Assembly: GCA_017881265.1 (NCBI GenBank)
Contig: JADGRA010000016.1
Coordinates: forward strand, 92,494-156,493
Length of the DNA: 64,000 nucleotides
Direction of reading: 5' to 3'
Source of the DNA: Myxococcaceae bacterium
GTDB taxonomy: Bacteria > Myxococcota > Myxococcia > Myxococcales > Myxococcaceae
Shown: positions 52,262 through 60,687 of the stretch, in pieces
Layout: every line of letters starts with the position of its first letter
How positions within the stretch are numbered: position 1 is the stretch's first letter
Notes under the pieces: generated by a model
Database searches by the model: none
Told to the model about the DNA's origin: nothing
Seen by the model: the letters and a program-made list of their open reading frames with translations, nothing else
Position numbers and translations under genes: made by a program

Positions 52262-53404
52262 CTAGTCCTTCAACAGGCCTGCCGAGATGACGAGGCGCTG
52301 AATCTCGCTCGTCCCTTCGTAAATCTCGGTGATGCGCGCGTCGCGGACGTGCCGCTCCGCATCGAATTCCTTGCTGTAGCCCTGCCCCCCGAAGACCTGC
52401 AGGGCCTTGTTGGCCACCCGGCTGGCCATCTCCGAGGCGTACAACTTGGCCATGGCGCTCTCGGCCGAGTGCCGGACGCCGGCGTCCTTCCGAAGAGCGG
52501 CCTGGTGGGTGAGAAGGCGCGCGGCGTCCAATTCGGTGGCCATGTCCGCCAGCATGAACTGGATGGCCTGGTGCTGGGCAATGGGTTGACCGAACGTCTT
52601 CCGCTCAAGTGCGTAGCTGCGGGCCTCCTCGAAGGCCGCCCGGGCGATGCCGAGGGCCTGCGCGGCAATTCCGATGCGCCCGCCGTCCAGGGTGGACATG
52701 GCAATCTTGAAGCCGTCCCCTTCCCCGCCCAGCAGGTTCTTGGCGGGCACCCGGCAGTCCTCGAAGAAGATGGAGCAGCAGTGGGCCGCGCAGATGCCCA
52801 TCTTCCGGTCCGGCTTGGCGCGGATGAAGCCCGGGCTGTCCGTCGGGACCAGGAAGGCCGAGATGCCCTTGTTGCCTGCCTCCCGGTTGGTCATCGCGAA
52901 GAGGACAATGGCGTCGGCCACCGGGCCGTTGGTAATCCAATTCTTGCTGCCGTTGATGGCGTAGCTGTCCCCCTTGCGGACGGCGGTCGTCTTCTGCGCC
53001 GCCGCGTCCGAGCCGGCCTCGGGCTCGGTCAGTCCGAAGCAGCCCAGCTTCTCGCCACGGGCAAACGGCACCAGGAAAGCCTGCTTTTGTTCCTCGGTGC
53101 CGTACTTGAGGACCGGGTCGCAATACAGCGAGTTGTTGACGCTGAGGATGACCCCGGTGGAGGCGCAGCCCCGGCTGATTTCCTCGATGGCCACGGCGTA
53201 GGCGACGTTGTCCAGCCCGGCTCCGCCGTACTGTTCCGGAACGGCCACGCCCAACAGCGCCAGCTCCGCCAGGTGCTTCACCGCTTCGGCCGGGAAGCGG
53301 TGCTCCTCGTCCCAGGCACGCGCATGGGGGATGAGTTCGCGCGCCGCAAACTCTCGACACAGCTGCTGCGTATGACGCTGCAACTCATTCAGCTCGAAAT
53401 CCAT
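52262..53404 (-). CDS. Acyl-CoA dehydrogenase (short-chain/butyryl type)
   Basis: 380 residues. [30 protein letters not shown] and [14 protein letters not shown] with the catalytic glutamate. Resembles butyryl/short-chain dehydrogenases more than the other copy in this window. Located 49 bp after the enoyl-CoA hydratase gene, so the order hbd - hydratase - dehydrogenase gives consecutive steps of butyryl-CoA conversion. Confidence 0.94.
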   Translation of the reverse strand: MDFELNELQRHTQQLCREFAARELIPHARAWDEEHRFPAEAVKHLAELALLGVAVPEQYGGAGLDNVAYAVAIEEISRGCASTGVILSVNNSLYCDPVLKYGTEEQKQAFLVPFARGEKLGCFGLTEPEAGSDAAAQKTTAVRKGDSYAINGSKNWITNGPVADAIVLFAMTNREAGNKGISAFLVPTDSPGFIRAKPDRKMGICAAHCCSIFFEDCRVPAKNLLGGEGDGFKIAMSTLDGGRIGIAAQALGIARAAFEEARSYALERKTFGQPIAQHQAIQFMLADMATELDAARLLTHQAALRKDAGVRHSAESAMAKLYASEMASRVANKALQVFGGQGYSKEFDAERHVRDARITEIYEGTSEIQRLVISAGLLKD

Positions 53405-53453
53405 GGTGCTTGCTTAGCGGCCAGTGGGGTGAAAGTCGACGCCCCGGCAGCCG

Positions 53454-54236
53454 TCAGGTCCCGTGGAAGGCAGCCGGACGCTTCTCGAGAAATGCAGTCA
53501 TGCCTTCCCGTCGGTCGGCAGACTGGAACAGGTCGGCAAAGGCCTCGCGCTCCAGTTGGTTGGCGGCGGGGAGCGGCAGGTCGGCCCCTTGGGCGATGAC
53601 GCGCTTGGCGCGCGCCACCGCCAGCGGCCCCTTTTGGGCGATGCGGCCGAGGACCGCCTGGCAATGGGCCAACAGCTGCGTGGCCGGGACGACGTCCAGG
53701 GCGAGGCCGATGGCCTTGGCCCGGGGGGCGTCCACCATGTCGCCCGTGAAGATGAGCTCCTTGGCACGCGCGCGCCCCACCAGCCGAGTGAGCCGCTGGG
53801 TGCCGCCGAAGCCCGGGATGATGCCCAGGGAGACCTCGGGCAGGCCGAATTTTGCCGTCTCGGAGGCGTAGATGAGGTCGCAGGCGAGCGCGAGCTCGCA
53901 CCCGCCGCCCAGGGCAAAGCCGTTGACCGCCGCGAGCGTCGGGCAGTGCAGGCGCTCCAAGGCGTCGAAGACGCGGTGTCCTCGGGCGGCGAAGGCCAGG
54001 GATTGCTCGAGGTTGAGATTCATCATCTCTGCGATGTCGGCCCCGGCGACGAAGGCCTTCTCGCCCGCGCCTGTCACAATCAACCCGCGCAGCTCTCGCT
54101 TCTGGGCGACGGCGGCCAGGGCCTCCTCCAGTTGTTCGAGCGTCGCGGTGTTGAGCGCGTTGAGGGCCTTGGGCCGGTCGACGGTGATGGTGGCCGTCGT
54201 GCCCTCGATGGTGAGTCGGATGGTCTGTTCGGTCAC
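53454..54236 (-). CDS. Enoyl-CoA hydratase (crotonase family)
   Basis: 260 residues of the crotonase fold. Oxyanion-hole segments GEKAFVAGADIAEM and NGFALGGGCELALACD, with both catalytic glutamates in place (GGGCE and GLPEVSLG), and GIIPGFGGTQRL. Hydrates crotonyl-CoA and related enoyl-CoA. Starts 12 bp after the hbd stop. Confidence 0.94.
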   Translation of the reverse strand: MTEQTIRLTIEGTTATITVDRPKALNALNTATLEQLEEALAAVAQKRELRGLIVTGAGEKAFVAGADIAEMMNLNLEQSLAFAARGHRVFDALERLHCPTLAAVNGFALGGGCELALACDLIYASETAKFGLPEVSLGIIPGFGGTQRLTRLVGRARAKELIFTGDMVDAPRAKAIGLALDVVPATQLLAHCQAVLGRIAQKGPLAVARAKRVIAQGADLPLPAANQLEREAFADLFQSADRREGMTAFLEKRPAAFHGT

Positions 54237-54248
54237 GGGGGGCCTCGC

Positions 54249-55103
54249 CTAGGGTTGGTACGTGTAGAAGCCGCGGCCGGACTTTCGGCCGAACCAGCCT
54301 GCGTCGACGTATTGGCGCAGCAGCGGACAGGGGCGGTACTTGGGGTCGCCGAGGCCCTGGTGCATCACCGTGGCAATGAAGAGCACCGTGTCCAGGCCGA
54401 TGAAGTCCGCAAGTTGAAGCGGTCCCATCGGCTGGTTGGTGCCGAGCTTCATCGCCGTGTCGATGTCCTCGGCGGTGCCGAGGCCTTCCATCAGCGCGTA
54501 GGCAGCCTCGTTCAGCATCGGGATGAGAATCCGGTTGACGATGAAGCCCGGGAAGTCCTTGCTGGTGACCACGGTCTTCCCCATCCGCTCGGCGAGGGCC
54601 CGCGTCCGCTGGTAGGTCTCGTCCGAGGTGGCCGCTCCGCGGATGACTTCCACCAGCTGCATGACGGGCACGGGGTTCATGAAGTGCATCCCGATGACGG
54701 CCTCGGGCCGGCGGGTGGAAGCGGCGACCCGGGTGATGGGGATGGAGGAGGTGTTGGTGGCCAGCACGCCGCCCGGCCGTACCACCGCATCGAGTTCCTG
54801 GAAGACCCGCTTCTTCACTTCCTCGTTCTCGACCACCGCCTCGATGCCGACGTCCACCTCGCGCACATCCCGCACCGCCGTGTGGGTCTCGAGGCGGCCG
54901 AGGGCAGCGCTCTCGGCCGCGGCGTCCAGCTTGCCCTTCTTGCGCAACTTGGCGAAGCCGGCGCGGATTCTTCCCACGCCCTTGAGGACGGCGTCGTCGG
55001 CGGCGTCGACCAGCGAAACGTGACACCCAGCCACCAGCGCCACCTGGGCAATGCCGGCGCCCATCTGCCCTGCCCCCACCACCAGCACGTGCTCGTTTGC
55101 CAT
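54249..55103 (-). CDS. hbd: 3-hydroxybutyryl-CoA dehydrogenase
   Basis: 284 residues. Rossmann NAD site VVGAGQMGAGIAQVA at the N-terminus, TSSIPIT, GMHFMNPVPVMQLVEVI with the catalytic His, and FPGFIVNRILIPMLNEA. Interconverts acetoacetyl-CoA and 3-hydroxybutyryl-CoA. First gene of the minus-strand beta-oxidation operon. ATG 55103 begins the Rossmann strand; an in-frame extension to 55169 is translated from a duplicated noncoding element and is rejected. Confidence 0.95.
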   Translation of the reverse strand: MANEHVLVVGAGQMGAGIAQVALVAGCHVSLVDAADDAVLKGVGRIRAGFAKLRKKGKLDAAAESAALGRLETHTAVRDVREVDVGIEAVVENEEVKKRVFQELDAVVRPGGVLATNTSSIPITRVAASTRRPEAVIGMHFMNPVPVMQLVEVIRGAATSDETYQRTRALAERMGKTVVTSKDFPGFIVNRILIPMLNEAAYALMEGLGTAEDIDTAMKLGTNQPMGPLQLADFIGLDTVLFIATVMHQGLGDPKYRPCPLLRQYVDAGWFGRKSGRGFYTYQP

Positions 55104-55109
55104 GGCCGC

Positions 55110-55206
55110 CAGTCGCCTCCCGAAGGTGGCCAGCCCCAGGGCTGGCCGCGCGCCTCTTACGCCCGCCACCGGAGCCGGGTCAACGCGTCTGGGAGCGGCA
55201 GGCGCA
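55110..55206. repeat. Duplicated ~97-bp hairpin element, copy A
   Basis: Near-identical in blocks to copy B at 56322-56419: 10 bases, then a 26-base block, then a 17-base block, all exact, separated by diverged stretches. The core is a perfect inverted repeat, GGCCAGCCC (55128-55136), CA, GGGCTGGCC (55139-55147). It fills most of the 140-bp gap between the divergent hbd and CPBP genes. Confidence 0.8.
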
Positions 55207-55243
55207 GTCTTCGTTGGGCACCGATGAAATCGCTCTCAGGGCC

Positions 55244-56137
55244 ATGGTTCGTAGTTTGGGACTCATGGCCAGAGCCATCCTTTCGCCGCGGTTCTGGCCG
55301 TGGCGGCTCGTCGTGGCGGTTGGCCTCCCGAGGCTGTTCGGCGCCCTCCTGGATCGGCTGGCGCGGCTCCCCGGAGGGGAACTGGAACGATTCATCGAAT
55401 CGCGCATCCTGATGGCCATCTTCAACTTCCTCGTGCTGCTCGCGCTGTTGCGGTGGATGGAACGCCGCACGCTGCGTGAGAGCGGGCTTTTCGCGCGGAC
55501 GGGCCTCCTTCGGCGTCTCTCCGAGGGCCTCGCGCTCGGTGCGGTCCCCGTCGCCGTGCATGCCGCTGCGCTCGCCGCCGCCGGCATGTACATCTTCTCG
55601 CTGCCCGGGAGCACGAGTGCCGTCGAGGCGCTCGTGCTCGCAGCGGCGCTCCTGCTCGTTGGATTCGAAGAGGAGGTACGTTACCGCGCGCTCGCCTTCC
55701 GGACGCTGGACCAGGGTGTGGGGAACGGGCTCGCCCTGGTGATTAGCGGCGCGTTCTTCGGTCTCTCTCACGCCACGAATCGGGGCGCGACCCCGCTGAG
55801 CCTCGCCGCCATCTCAATCGGCGGCGTCTTTCTTGCCGCCTGCTACCTCCGCTACCGCAGTCTGTGTGCCCCCATTGCATTCCACTTTGCCTGGAACACG
55901 ACGATGGGTGTTGTGTTGGGCCTACCCATCTCCGGGGCGCAGATTCCAGGGCTCCTGCAGGCTCGCATCACCGGGCCCGAGTTCTGGACGGGCGGCCGGT
56001 TCGGGCCCGAGGGGAGCACGGCTTTGCAGCCGTTCATCTTCGCCGTAGCGAGCTTCTACGTGTGGCGGGTCATCGCCGAGAAGAAGTTCACGCCAGCGCC
56101 CTGGACAGTGCGACGGGCACCGGTGCCGGTCGTCTGA
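55244..56137 (+). CDS. CPBP-family intramembrane metalloprotease
   Basis: About 297 residues with roughly eight membrane helices. All three CPBP motifs are present: EEEVRYRALAFR (EExxxR), FFGLSHATN and FHFAWNTTMG. The family includes Rce1-like CAAX proteases and bacteriocin-immunity proteins; the substrate is unknown. Start: ATG 55244 or ATG 55265, seven codons apart. It diverges from hbd across repeat copy A. Confidence 0.9.
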   Translation: MVRSLGLMARAILSPRFWPWRLVVAVGLPRLFGALLDRLARLPGGELERFIESRILMAIFNFLVLLALLRWMERRTLRESGLFARTGLLRRLSEGLALGAVPVAVHAAALAAAGMYIFSLPGSTSAVEALVLAAALLLVGFEEEVRYRALAFRTLDQGVGNGLALVISGAFFGLSHATNRGATPLSLAAISIGGVFLAACYLRYRSLCAPIAFHFAWNTTMGVVLGLPISGAQIPGLLQARITGPEFWTGGRFGPEGSTALQPFIFAVASFYVWRVIAEKKFTPAPWTVRRAPVPVV

Positions 56138-56396
56138 CGCCCTCCGGCAGGCCAAGGCGCTCCACCCGGACGTGAATAGGCCCATCGGCGTGGTTCGATG
56201 TGCCGCTAGCGGGGGCAGCAGCGGTGCGGGTCTTCACTTCGAGACTCATGCCGGAGAACATCTGTGCGAACTCGCGCTTCAGCCCCTCGGGATGCAGGAA
56301 GCAACGCAACTCCTCCGCCAGCAGTCGCCTCCCTGCAGTGGCCAGCCCCAGGGCTGGCCGCGCGGCCCCTGACGGCTGTGAGCGGAGCCGGGTCAA
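56088..56396 (-). pseudogene. Truncated paralogue of the 149-residue helical protein
   Basis: An open frame whose middle (about 30 residues, DNA 56230-56325) matches RVLAEELRRFLHSEGLKRE and AQIFSGMSLEVKAR of the gene at 56755-57204 at about 80 percent. The matching N-terminal 80 residues are missing and replaced by sequence from the duplicated hairpin element, and the C-terminal part is unrelated. The only start is a TTG inside that element and its 3' end overlaps the CPBP gene. Best read as a remnant of a duplication. Confidence 0.65.
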
Positions 56397-56419
56397 CGCG
56401 CCCGGAGCGGCAGCCGCAG
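56322..56419. repeat. Duplicated ~97-bp hairpin element, copy B
   Basis: Second copy of the element described at 55110-55206, in the same orientation. Perfect inverted repeat GGCCAGCCC (56340-56348), CA, GGGCTGGCC (56351-56359). One end joins directly onto the truncated paralogue, the other overlaps the 3' end of the 121-residue membrane-protein gene, so this copy appears to lie at a rearrangement junction. Confidence 0.8.
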
Positions 56420-56758
56420 CGTCTCCTCCGCACCGAGAAGCACTTCCTGCGCGTGGTGCTCCTCGGTGCCACCGGGGAGTTCAAGGAAGGTGAGCGCCCG
56501 GTAGCGTCCCGCCCGCAGCTGCAGCTGCTGGCGTAGCGGGCCCTGGGGGTGGTCCGGCCATTCGGCGCGGGCCACCAGCTTCGGGCCCTGCCACAGCTGG
56601 ACCTCGGCCCGGGTGACGTCCACCACCTCGGGCAGCTCCCATAGAAGCGTCCTCGGCTGCGGGAACAGGCTGCTGCGCCAGAGAAGCACCCCGGCCGCCA
56701 CCAGGAGCAGCAGCGGCGCCCGGCGCAGGAAGGGGTGCCGGAGCAGCCCCTCGGTCAT
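56393..56758 (-). CDS. Membrane-anchored protein of unknown function
   Basis: 121 residues: one N-terminal membrane helix (RAPLLLLVAAGVLLW, about 14-28) and a beta-rich domain outside (VDVTRAEVQLWQG, LQLRAGRYRALTFLELP, ETLRLPLRAR) that may be an immunoglobulin-like sandwich. No family recognised. Its ATG overlaps the stop of the upstream helical-protein gene (ATGA, 56755-56758). Its last codons run into repeat copy B. Confidence 0.65.
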   Translation of the reverse strand: MTEGLLRHPFLRRAPLLLLVAAGVLLWRSSLFPQPRTLLWELPEVVDVTRAEVQLWQGPKLVARAEWPDHPQGPLRQQLQLRAGRYRALTFLELPGGTEEHHAQEVLLGAEETLRLPLRAR

Positions 56759-57204
56759 TCCGGCGTCTTGCGCTTGCGGCCCCGCGCGCCCGAGCCCGGC
56801 GTCACCTTCACCTGCGTGCGGTGGGGCCGGGCGGACTTGTCGTCGGGGACGAGGCGGACGCGGGCCTTCACCTCAAGACTCATGCCGGAGAAAATCTGGG
56901 CCAGCTCGCGCTTCAGCCCCTCCGAATGCAGGAAGCGGCGCAACTCCTCGGCCAGCACCCGCGTCACCTCGTCCTTGGTGCGCTCGGCCTGGGCCAGCAG
57001 CGCCGCGAGCGCCTCCTTGGGCAGGGGCAGCTGCGCGGCCGTCCGCCGCAGGCCCTCCTCGGTTATGAAGAGGGCGCCCAGCCCGGCGAAGGCCGCCTTG
57101 CGCATCAACTCCGGCACCCCTCCAAACAGGGGCGCAGGCGGCGGCGGCTCTCCCAGCCCGTCGTCGAGCGGCTCATCGAGGTCGAGGGGGTCCTTGGAAT
57201 TCAC
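56755..57204 (-). CDS. Helical protein of unknown function, phasin-like in composition
   Basis: 149 residues. Acidic, proline-rich N-terminus (about 1-30), then amphipathic helices (ELMRKAAFAGLGALFI, LAALLAQAERTKDEVTRVLAEEL, LHSEGLKRELAQIFSGM) and a basic C-terminus (RGRKRKTPE). The helix pattern recalls phasin or DUF-type stabilising proteins, but this is a resemblance only. Translationally coupled to the membrane protein downstream. A fragment of a paralogue lies about 0.5 kb away. Confidence 0.68.
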   Translation of the reverse strand: MNSKDPLDLDEPLDDGLGEPPPPAPLFGGVPELMRKAAFAGLGALFITEEGLRRTAAQLPLPKEALAALLAQAERTKDEVTRVLAEELRRFLHSEGLKRELAQIFSGMSLEVKARVRLVPDDKSARPHRTQVKVTPGSGARGRKRKTPE

Positions 57205-57240
57205 GGCGCGTCCAGGAAGCCTAGCAGAGGGGACCCCCGC

Positions 57241-58311
57241 TCAACCGCTGGCCACGGCGGGTGCCCGCGCCGTCTCGGCGGAGACGCGCCCGGCGATGTT
57301 CTTCGCCATCGCCAGGAAGGCCTGCGCCTCCGGGCTGTCCGGCTGGGCAACCACTACCGGCCGGCCGGCATCTCCCCCTTCACGCACCGAAAGGACGAGG
57401 GGAATCTCTCCGAGGAAGGCAATTCCAAACATCTCCGCGGCCCGCCGCCCTCCCCCGTGGTGAAAAATGGGGGTGTCCTTGTGGCAGTGGGGGCAGATGA
57501 AGGTGCTCATGTTCTCGACGATACCGAGGACGGGAATGTGCACCTTGTCGAACATCTGCTTGGCGCGGACCACGTCGGCCAGGGCCACGTCCTGCGGCGT
57601 CGTCACCAGCACCGCGCCGGAGGAACGGATGGACTGGGAGATGGTGAGGGCGACGTCCCCGGTCCCCGGCGGCAGGTCGACCACAAGGTAGTCGAGCGCC
57701 CCCCAATTCACGTCTCGCAGTAGCTGCTGGAGGGCGCCGTGCAGCATTGGCCCGCGCCAGATGAGCGCTTGGTCCGGCTCGACGAGGAAGCCCAAGGACA
57801 TGACTTTCATCCCCATGGTCACCAGCGGCTCCAGGCGCTGGCCGTCCGGACTGACTGGCTTGGCCTCGGATAGGCCCGTCATCAGCGGGATGCTGGGCCC
57901 GTAGAAGTCCGCGTCGAGAAGGCCCACCGTCGCCCCGCACTGCGCCAGGGCGGCGGCGAGGTTGACGGCCACCGTACTCTTCCCAACGCCCCCCTTCCCC
58001 GCCCCCACCAGCACGATGTGCTTCACCTGGGGCAGCATCGGGTTCTGCCCCCGCGGGGAGGCGCGCACCTGGGCGCCCCATTCAATGTCCAGCCCCGTCA
58101 CGCCGGCCACCGCCTTCAGCGCGGCCTCGGCGTCCGCCTGGATTTTGCCCTTCAGCGGGCAAGCGGGGGTGGTGAGCTCGATTTTGGCCCGCACCCGGCC
58201 GTTCTCCACGCTCACCGCCTTCACCATCCCGGCCTGCACCAGACTGACGTGGAGCTCCGGGTCCATCACCGTGGCGAGCGCTGCCATCACGTCCTGCTCG
58301 GTCACCGCCAT
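57241..58311 (-). CDS. mrp: Mrp/ApbC-type iron-sulfur cluster carrier ATPase
   Basis: 356 residues. N-terminal MIP18 (DUF59) domain (about 1-85, DVMAALATVMDPELHVSL) fused to a deviant Walker A P-loop ATPase, VGAGKGGVGKST near 101-112, with DADFYGPSIP, VDLPPGTGDVAL and the cluster-binding CPHC in STFICPHCHKDT. Carries Fe-S clusters to apoproteins. ATG 58311 has AGGAGG ten bases upstream, so the seven-codon longer start is rejected. Confidence 0.95.
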   Translation of the reverse strand: MAVTEQDVMAALATVMDPELHVSLVQAGMVKAVSVENGRVRAKIELTTPACPLKGKIQADAEAALKAVAGVTGLDIEWGAQVRASPRGQNPMLPQVKHIVLVGAGKGGVGKSTVAVNLAAALAQCGATVGLLDADFYGPSIPLMTGLSEAKPVSPDGQRLEPLVTMGMKVMSLGFLVEPDQALIWRGPMLHGALQQLLRDVNWGALDYLVVDLPPGTGDVALTISQSIRSSGAVLVTTPQDVALADVVRAKQMFDKVHIPVLGIVENMSTFICPHCHKDTPIFHHGGGRRAAEMFGIAFLGEIPLVLSVREGGDAGRPVVVAQPDSPEAQAFLAMAKNIAGRVSAETARAPAVASG

Positions 58312-58426
58312 CGTGCTGAGACCTCCTGCCAATAAGTGAAGAGCGCGGCACCTTGCGGGGCCTGGCTCCGGACTGTCAAGACGCCGCGCTGCTGGGGGGG
58401 CGTAACGGCCCCGGGCGCCGCGCGCT

Positions 58427-58999
58427 TCACTCCAGGGCCAGAAGTCTCCAGCCCTCCGCCTCCCGGACGACGACGACGGCGCCGCCGCCCCCGAGGGGAA
58501 AGCGCACCTGGGAGCCGTCCTTCACCGGCGTCCCCTCGGCGGCGAGGACGGCCCGCTTCAGCCGCGCCGAGGCGCCCGCTTCCTCGCGAAAGTCCGAGGC
58601 GAGGAGTTCCGCGTTGTAGCGGCCGCGCAGCGCCGCGGTGAGGCAGCCCCGGGCCTCCTCGAAGTGGCCCGCGCGCACCGCAGCAGCAAAGCGGAGGATG
58701 ACGGCTTCCGGGGCCTCCGTCTCGTCCCGTCCGAACAGTTCCGGAGCGGCCTCTGCCAGCGCCGCCAGGCCGCCGCGGACGGCCGCCGCCCGGGCCGCCC
58801 GGGCTGCGGGGTCGGCGAAGCGCGCCTGGAAGGCCTTCTGCGACACCTGGGCGCGGAAGGCCTCTGTGGTCAGGACATAGGCGGCGTCCAGCTGGCCGGC
58901 CTCCAGCGCCTGGGCATAGGCCCCAGCCGGCGCTGCGGGCTGCGGCGTCGCGCACCCCAGGAAGGCCCACGTGGCGAGGGCCGCCGGGCGGGATGTCAC
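58427..58999 (-). CDS. Lipoprotein of unknown function
   Basis: 190 residues. Short signal with lipobox FLGC (Cys about 16), then an Ala-rich helical domain (about 30-135) and a beta-strand end (VRFPLGGGGAVVVVREAEGWRLLALE). Resembles DUF4878/NTF2-like secreted proteins in outline only. GTG 58999 overlaps the sppA stop codon (GTGA, 58996-58999), so it is translationally coupled to sppA. Confidence 0.72.
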   Translation of the reverse strand: MTSRPAALATWAFLGCATPQPAAPAGAYAQALEAGQLDAAYVLTTEAFRAQVSQKAFQARFADPAARAARAAAVRGGLAALAEAAPELFGRDETEAPEAVILRFAAAVRAGHFEEARGCLTAALRGRYNAELLASDFREEAGASARLKRAVLAAEGTPVKDGSQVRFPLGGGGAVVVVREAEGWRLLALE

Positions 59000-60687
59000 G
59001 TCGGGCCTCCGAAGCCCTCGCTACCCCCGAGTCCGTCGCCACTCAGCCAGGGCCACCACAGCGCGACCACCTGCGCGCGCCGCGGCAGTAGGGCAGACAG
59101 GCCCAGGCGCCGCTTGGGCATGCCGTAGACGGCCAGCTGGAAGTCGGCGGTGGGCGCGTCCGCCAGTGCCAGGGCCCGGGCGGCGGCTTCCTCGAAGCTC
59201 CCCAGCCGGTCGAGCAAGCCCTCCGAAAGGGCGCGGCCCGCGGTGAAGACGCGTCCCTCGGCCCGGGCCAGCACGTCGAGCACCGGCAGCTTACGACTGG
59301 TGGCGACGCGGGCGACGAAGCGCTGGTACGTCTCCTCCACCTCGCGCTCCAGGGCCTCGCGCTCGGCCGGGGTCAGGCCCCGGGCCACCGTCCCCAGGCC
59401 GGCATGCTCTCCCCGGGTGTAGGCGGTGCGGTGGATGCCCAGCCGCTGGAGGAGGGCCTCGGCGTCGAATTTTCCGGCGAAGACGCCGATGCTGCCCACC
59501 ACCGCGTGCGGCCCGGCCCACATTTCCCGGGCGCCGAGGGAGGCCAGGTAGCCGCCGCTGGCCGAGACGCGGTCGGTGTAGGCGAGCACGGGCTTCTGCT
59601 GGTTAAGGCGCGCTACCTCGTCAGCGACGCGCTCCGAGGCCAGCGCGCTGCCGCCCGGGCTGTTGACGTAGAGAAGGACAGCGCGGCAGCGCGCGTCCCG
59701 CGCGCAGGCACGCAGCCCAGCGAGCAGGGTTTCGGCTCCGGAAACGGCGGGCCACGGGCGGGAAAGGCTGCCGTCGCCGTCAGTCAGAATCCCGTTGATG
59801 GGCACCACGGCCAGCCGCGGGCGCCGGCGCAAGGGCGCCCAGTGCACCCAGGGGACGCGGAGCGAGCGTGCGTACGCCGCAAAGGCGGGTACCTGCCCCT
59901 CCCGGTCCTGGCCGCCCTGCATCCCCAGCAGTCCAGGCAGCTCGGCCTCGTCGGCGAGGGCGTCGATGAGGCCCGCGGCCAGCGCGCGCTCCGCGCTGTA
60001 GGGCCCCTTGTCGATGCGGGCGGCTGCCTCGGCGCGGTCCAGCTTGCGTCCGTGGGCCACCGCCTGCACCAACTCCTCATGCCGGTCGTCGAGCAAATCC
60101 TCCAGCAGCTTCCGCTGGTTGGGGCTGACGTCGCTGCGGGTGAAGAACTCCGGGGCCGTCTTGAATTCCCCGCGGCGGACGAATTCGGCTCGTACCCCCA
60201 GTCGCTCCAGTGCCGCGCCCACCGCAGTCGCTTCGAGCAGGAAGCCATCCAGCGACAGACGCCCAGGCCGCGGCAGCACCAGGCGGCTCGCCGAGCACAA
60301 CAGCGCGTATTCGGCATTCCCGGGGGAGATGGCGTAGCCCACCACTTCCTTGCCCGACGCCCGAAACGCCTCGAGCCACCCGGCGACGAGAAGGCGCTTG
60401 GCCGGCGGCATGCCGAGGGGGCCGACCTCGAGGAGGATTCCCTTCACCCGGCCGTCCCCGGCAAGCCGCTCCAGGTTCTCGCGAAAGGCCTGCAGCACCC
60501 TCACCTCGGCCCCGGCGCGGCGCCATGGCCAGCGGCGGCGAAGGGCCGCGCGGTAGGGCGGGTCGCCGCGGAGGACGAAGCGGACGTAGGTGGGCGGCGC
60601 CCGGTGCCCCAGAAGGCGCAGCGGGACGCGCAATAGGAGGCTGAGGACGAGCAGCAGGTTCCACAGCAGCGCCAGAAGCACCCTCAT
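58996..60687 (-). CDS. sppA: Signal peptide peptidase SppA, long type
   Basis: 563 residues, the 67-kDa form with two SppA domains. N-terminal membrane helix (LLALLWNLLLVLSLLLRV). General-base lysine in RRGEFKTAPEFF (N-terminal domain) and nucleophile serine in SASGGYLAS (C-terminal domain), preceded by YVNSPGGSALASE. Degrades leftover signal peptides in the membrane. Overlaps rtcA upstream by 4 bp and the lipoprotein gene downstream by 4 bp. Confidence 0.93.
   Translation of the reverse strand: MRVLLALLWNLLLVLSLLLRVPLRLLGHRAPPTYVRFVLRGDPPYRAALRRRWPWRRAGAEVRVLQAFRENLERLAGDGRVKGILLEVGPLGMPPAKRLLVAGWLEAFRASGKEVVGYAISPGNAEYALLCSASRLVLPRPGRLSLDGFLLEATAVGAALERLGVRAEFVRRGEFKTAPEFFTRSDVSPNQRKLLEDLLDDRHEELVQAVAHGRKLDRAEAAARIDKGPYSAERALAAGLIDALADEAELPGLLGMQGGQDREGQVPAFAAYARSLRVPWVHWAPLRRRPRLAVVPINGILTDGDGSLSRPWPAVSGAETLLAGLRACARDARCRAVLLYVNSPGGSALASERVADEVARLNQQKPVLAYTDRVSASGGYLASLGAREMWAGPHAVVGSIGVFAGKFDAEALLQRLGIHRTAYTRGEHAGLGTVARGLTPAEREALEREVEETYQRFVARVATSRKLPVLDVLARAEGRVFTAGRALSEGLLDRLGSFEEAAARALALADAPTADFQLAVYGMPKRRLGLSALLPRRAQVVALWWPWLSGDGLGGSEGFGGPT

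Noticed and set aside
53463..55412. 649-codon plus-strand frame opposite hbd and the hydratase
   Set aside because: Composition artefact; the real genes on the minus strand have full catalytic motifs.
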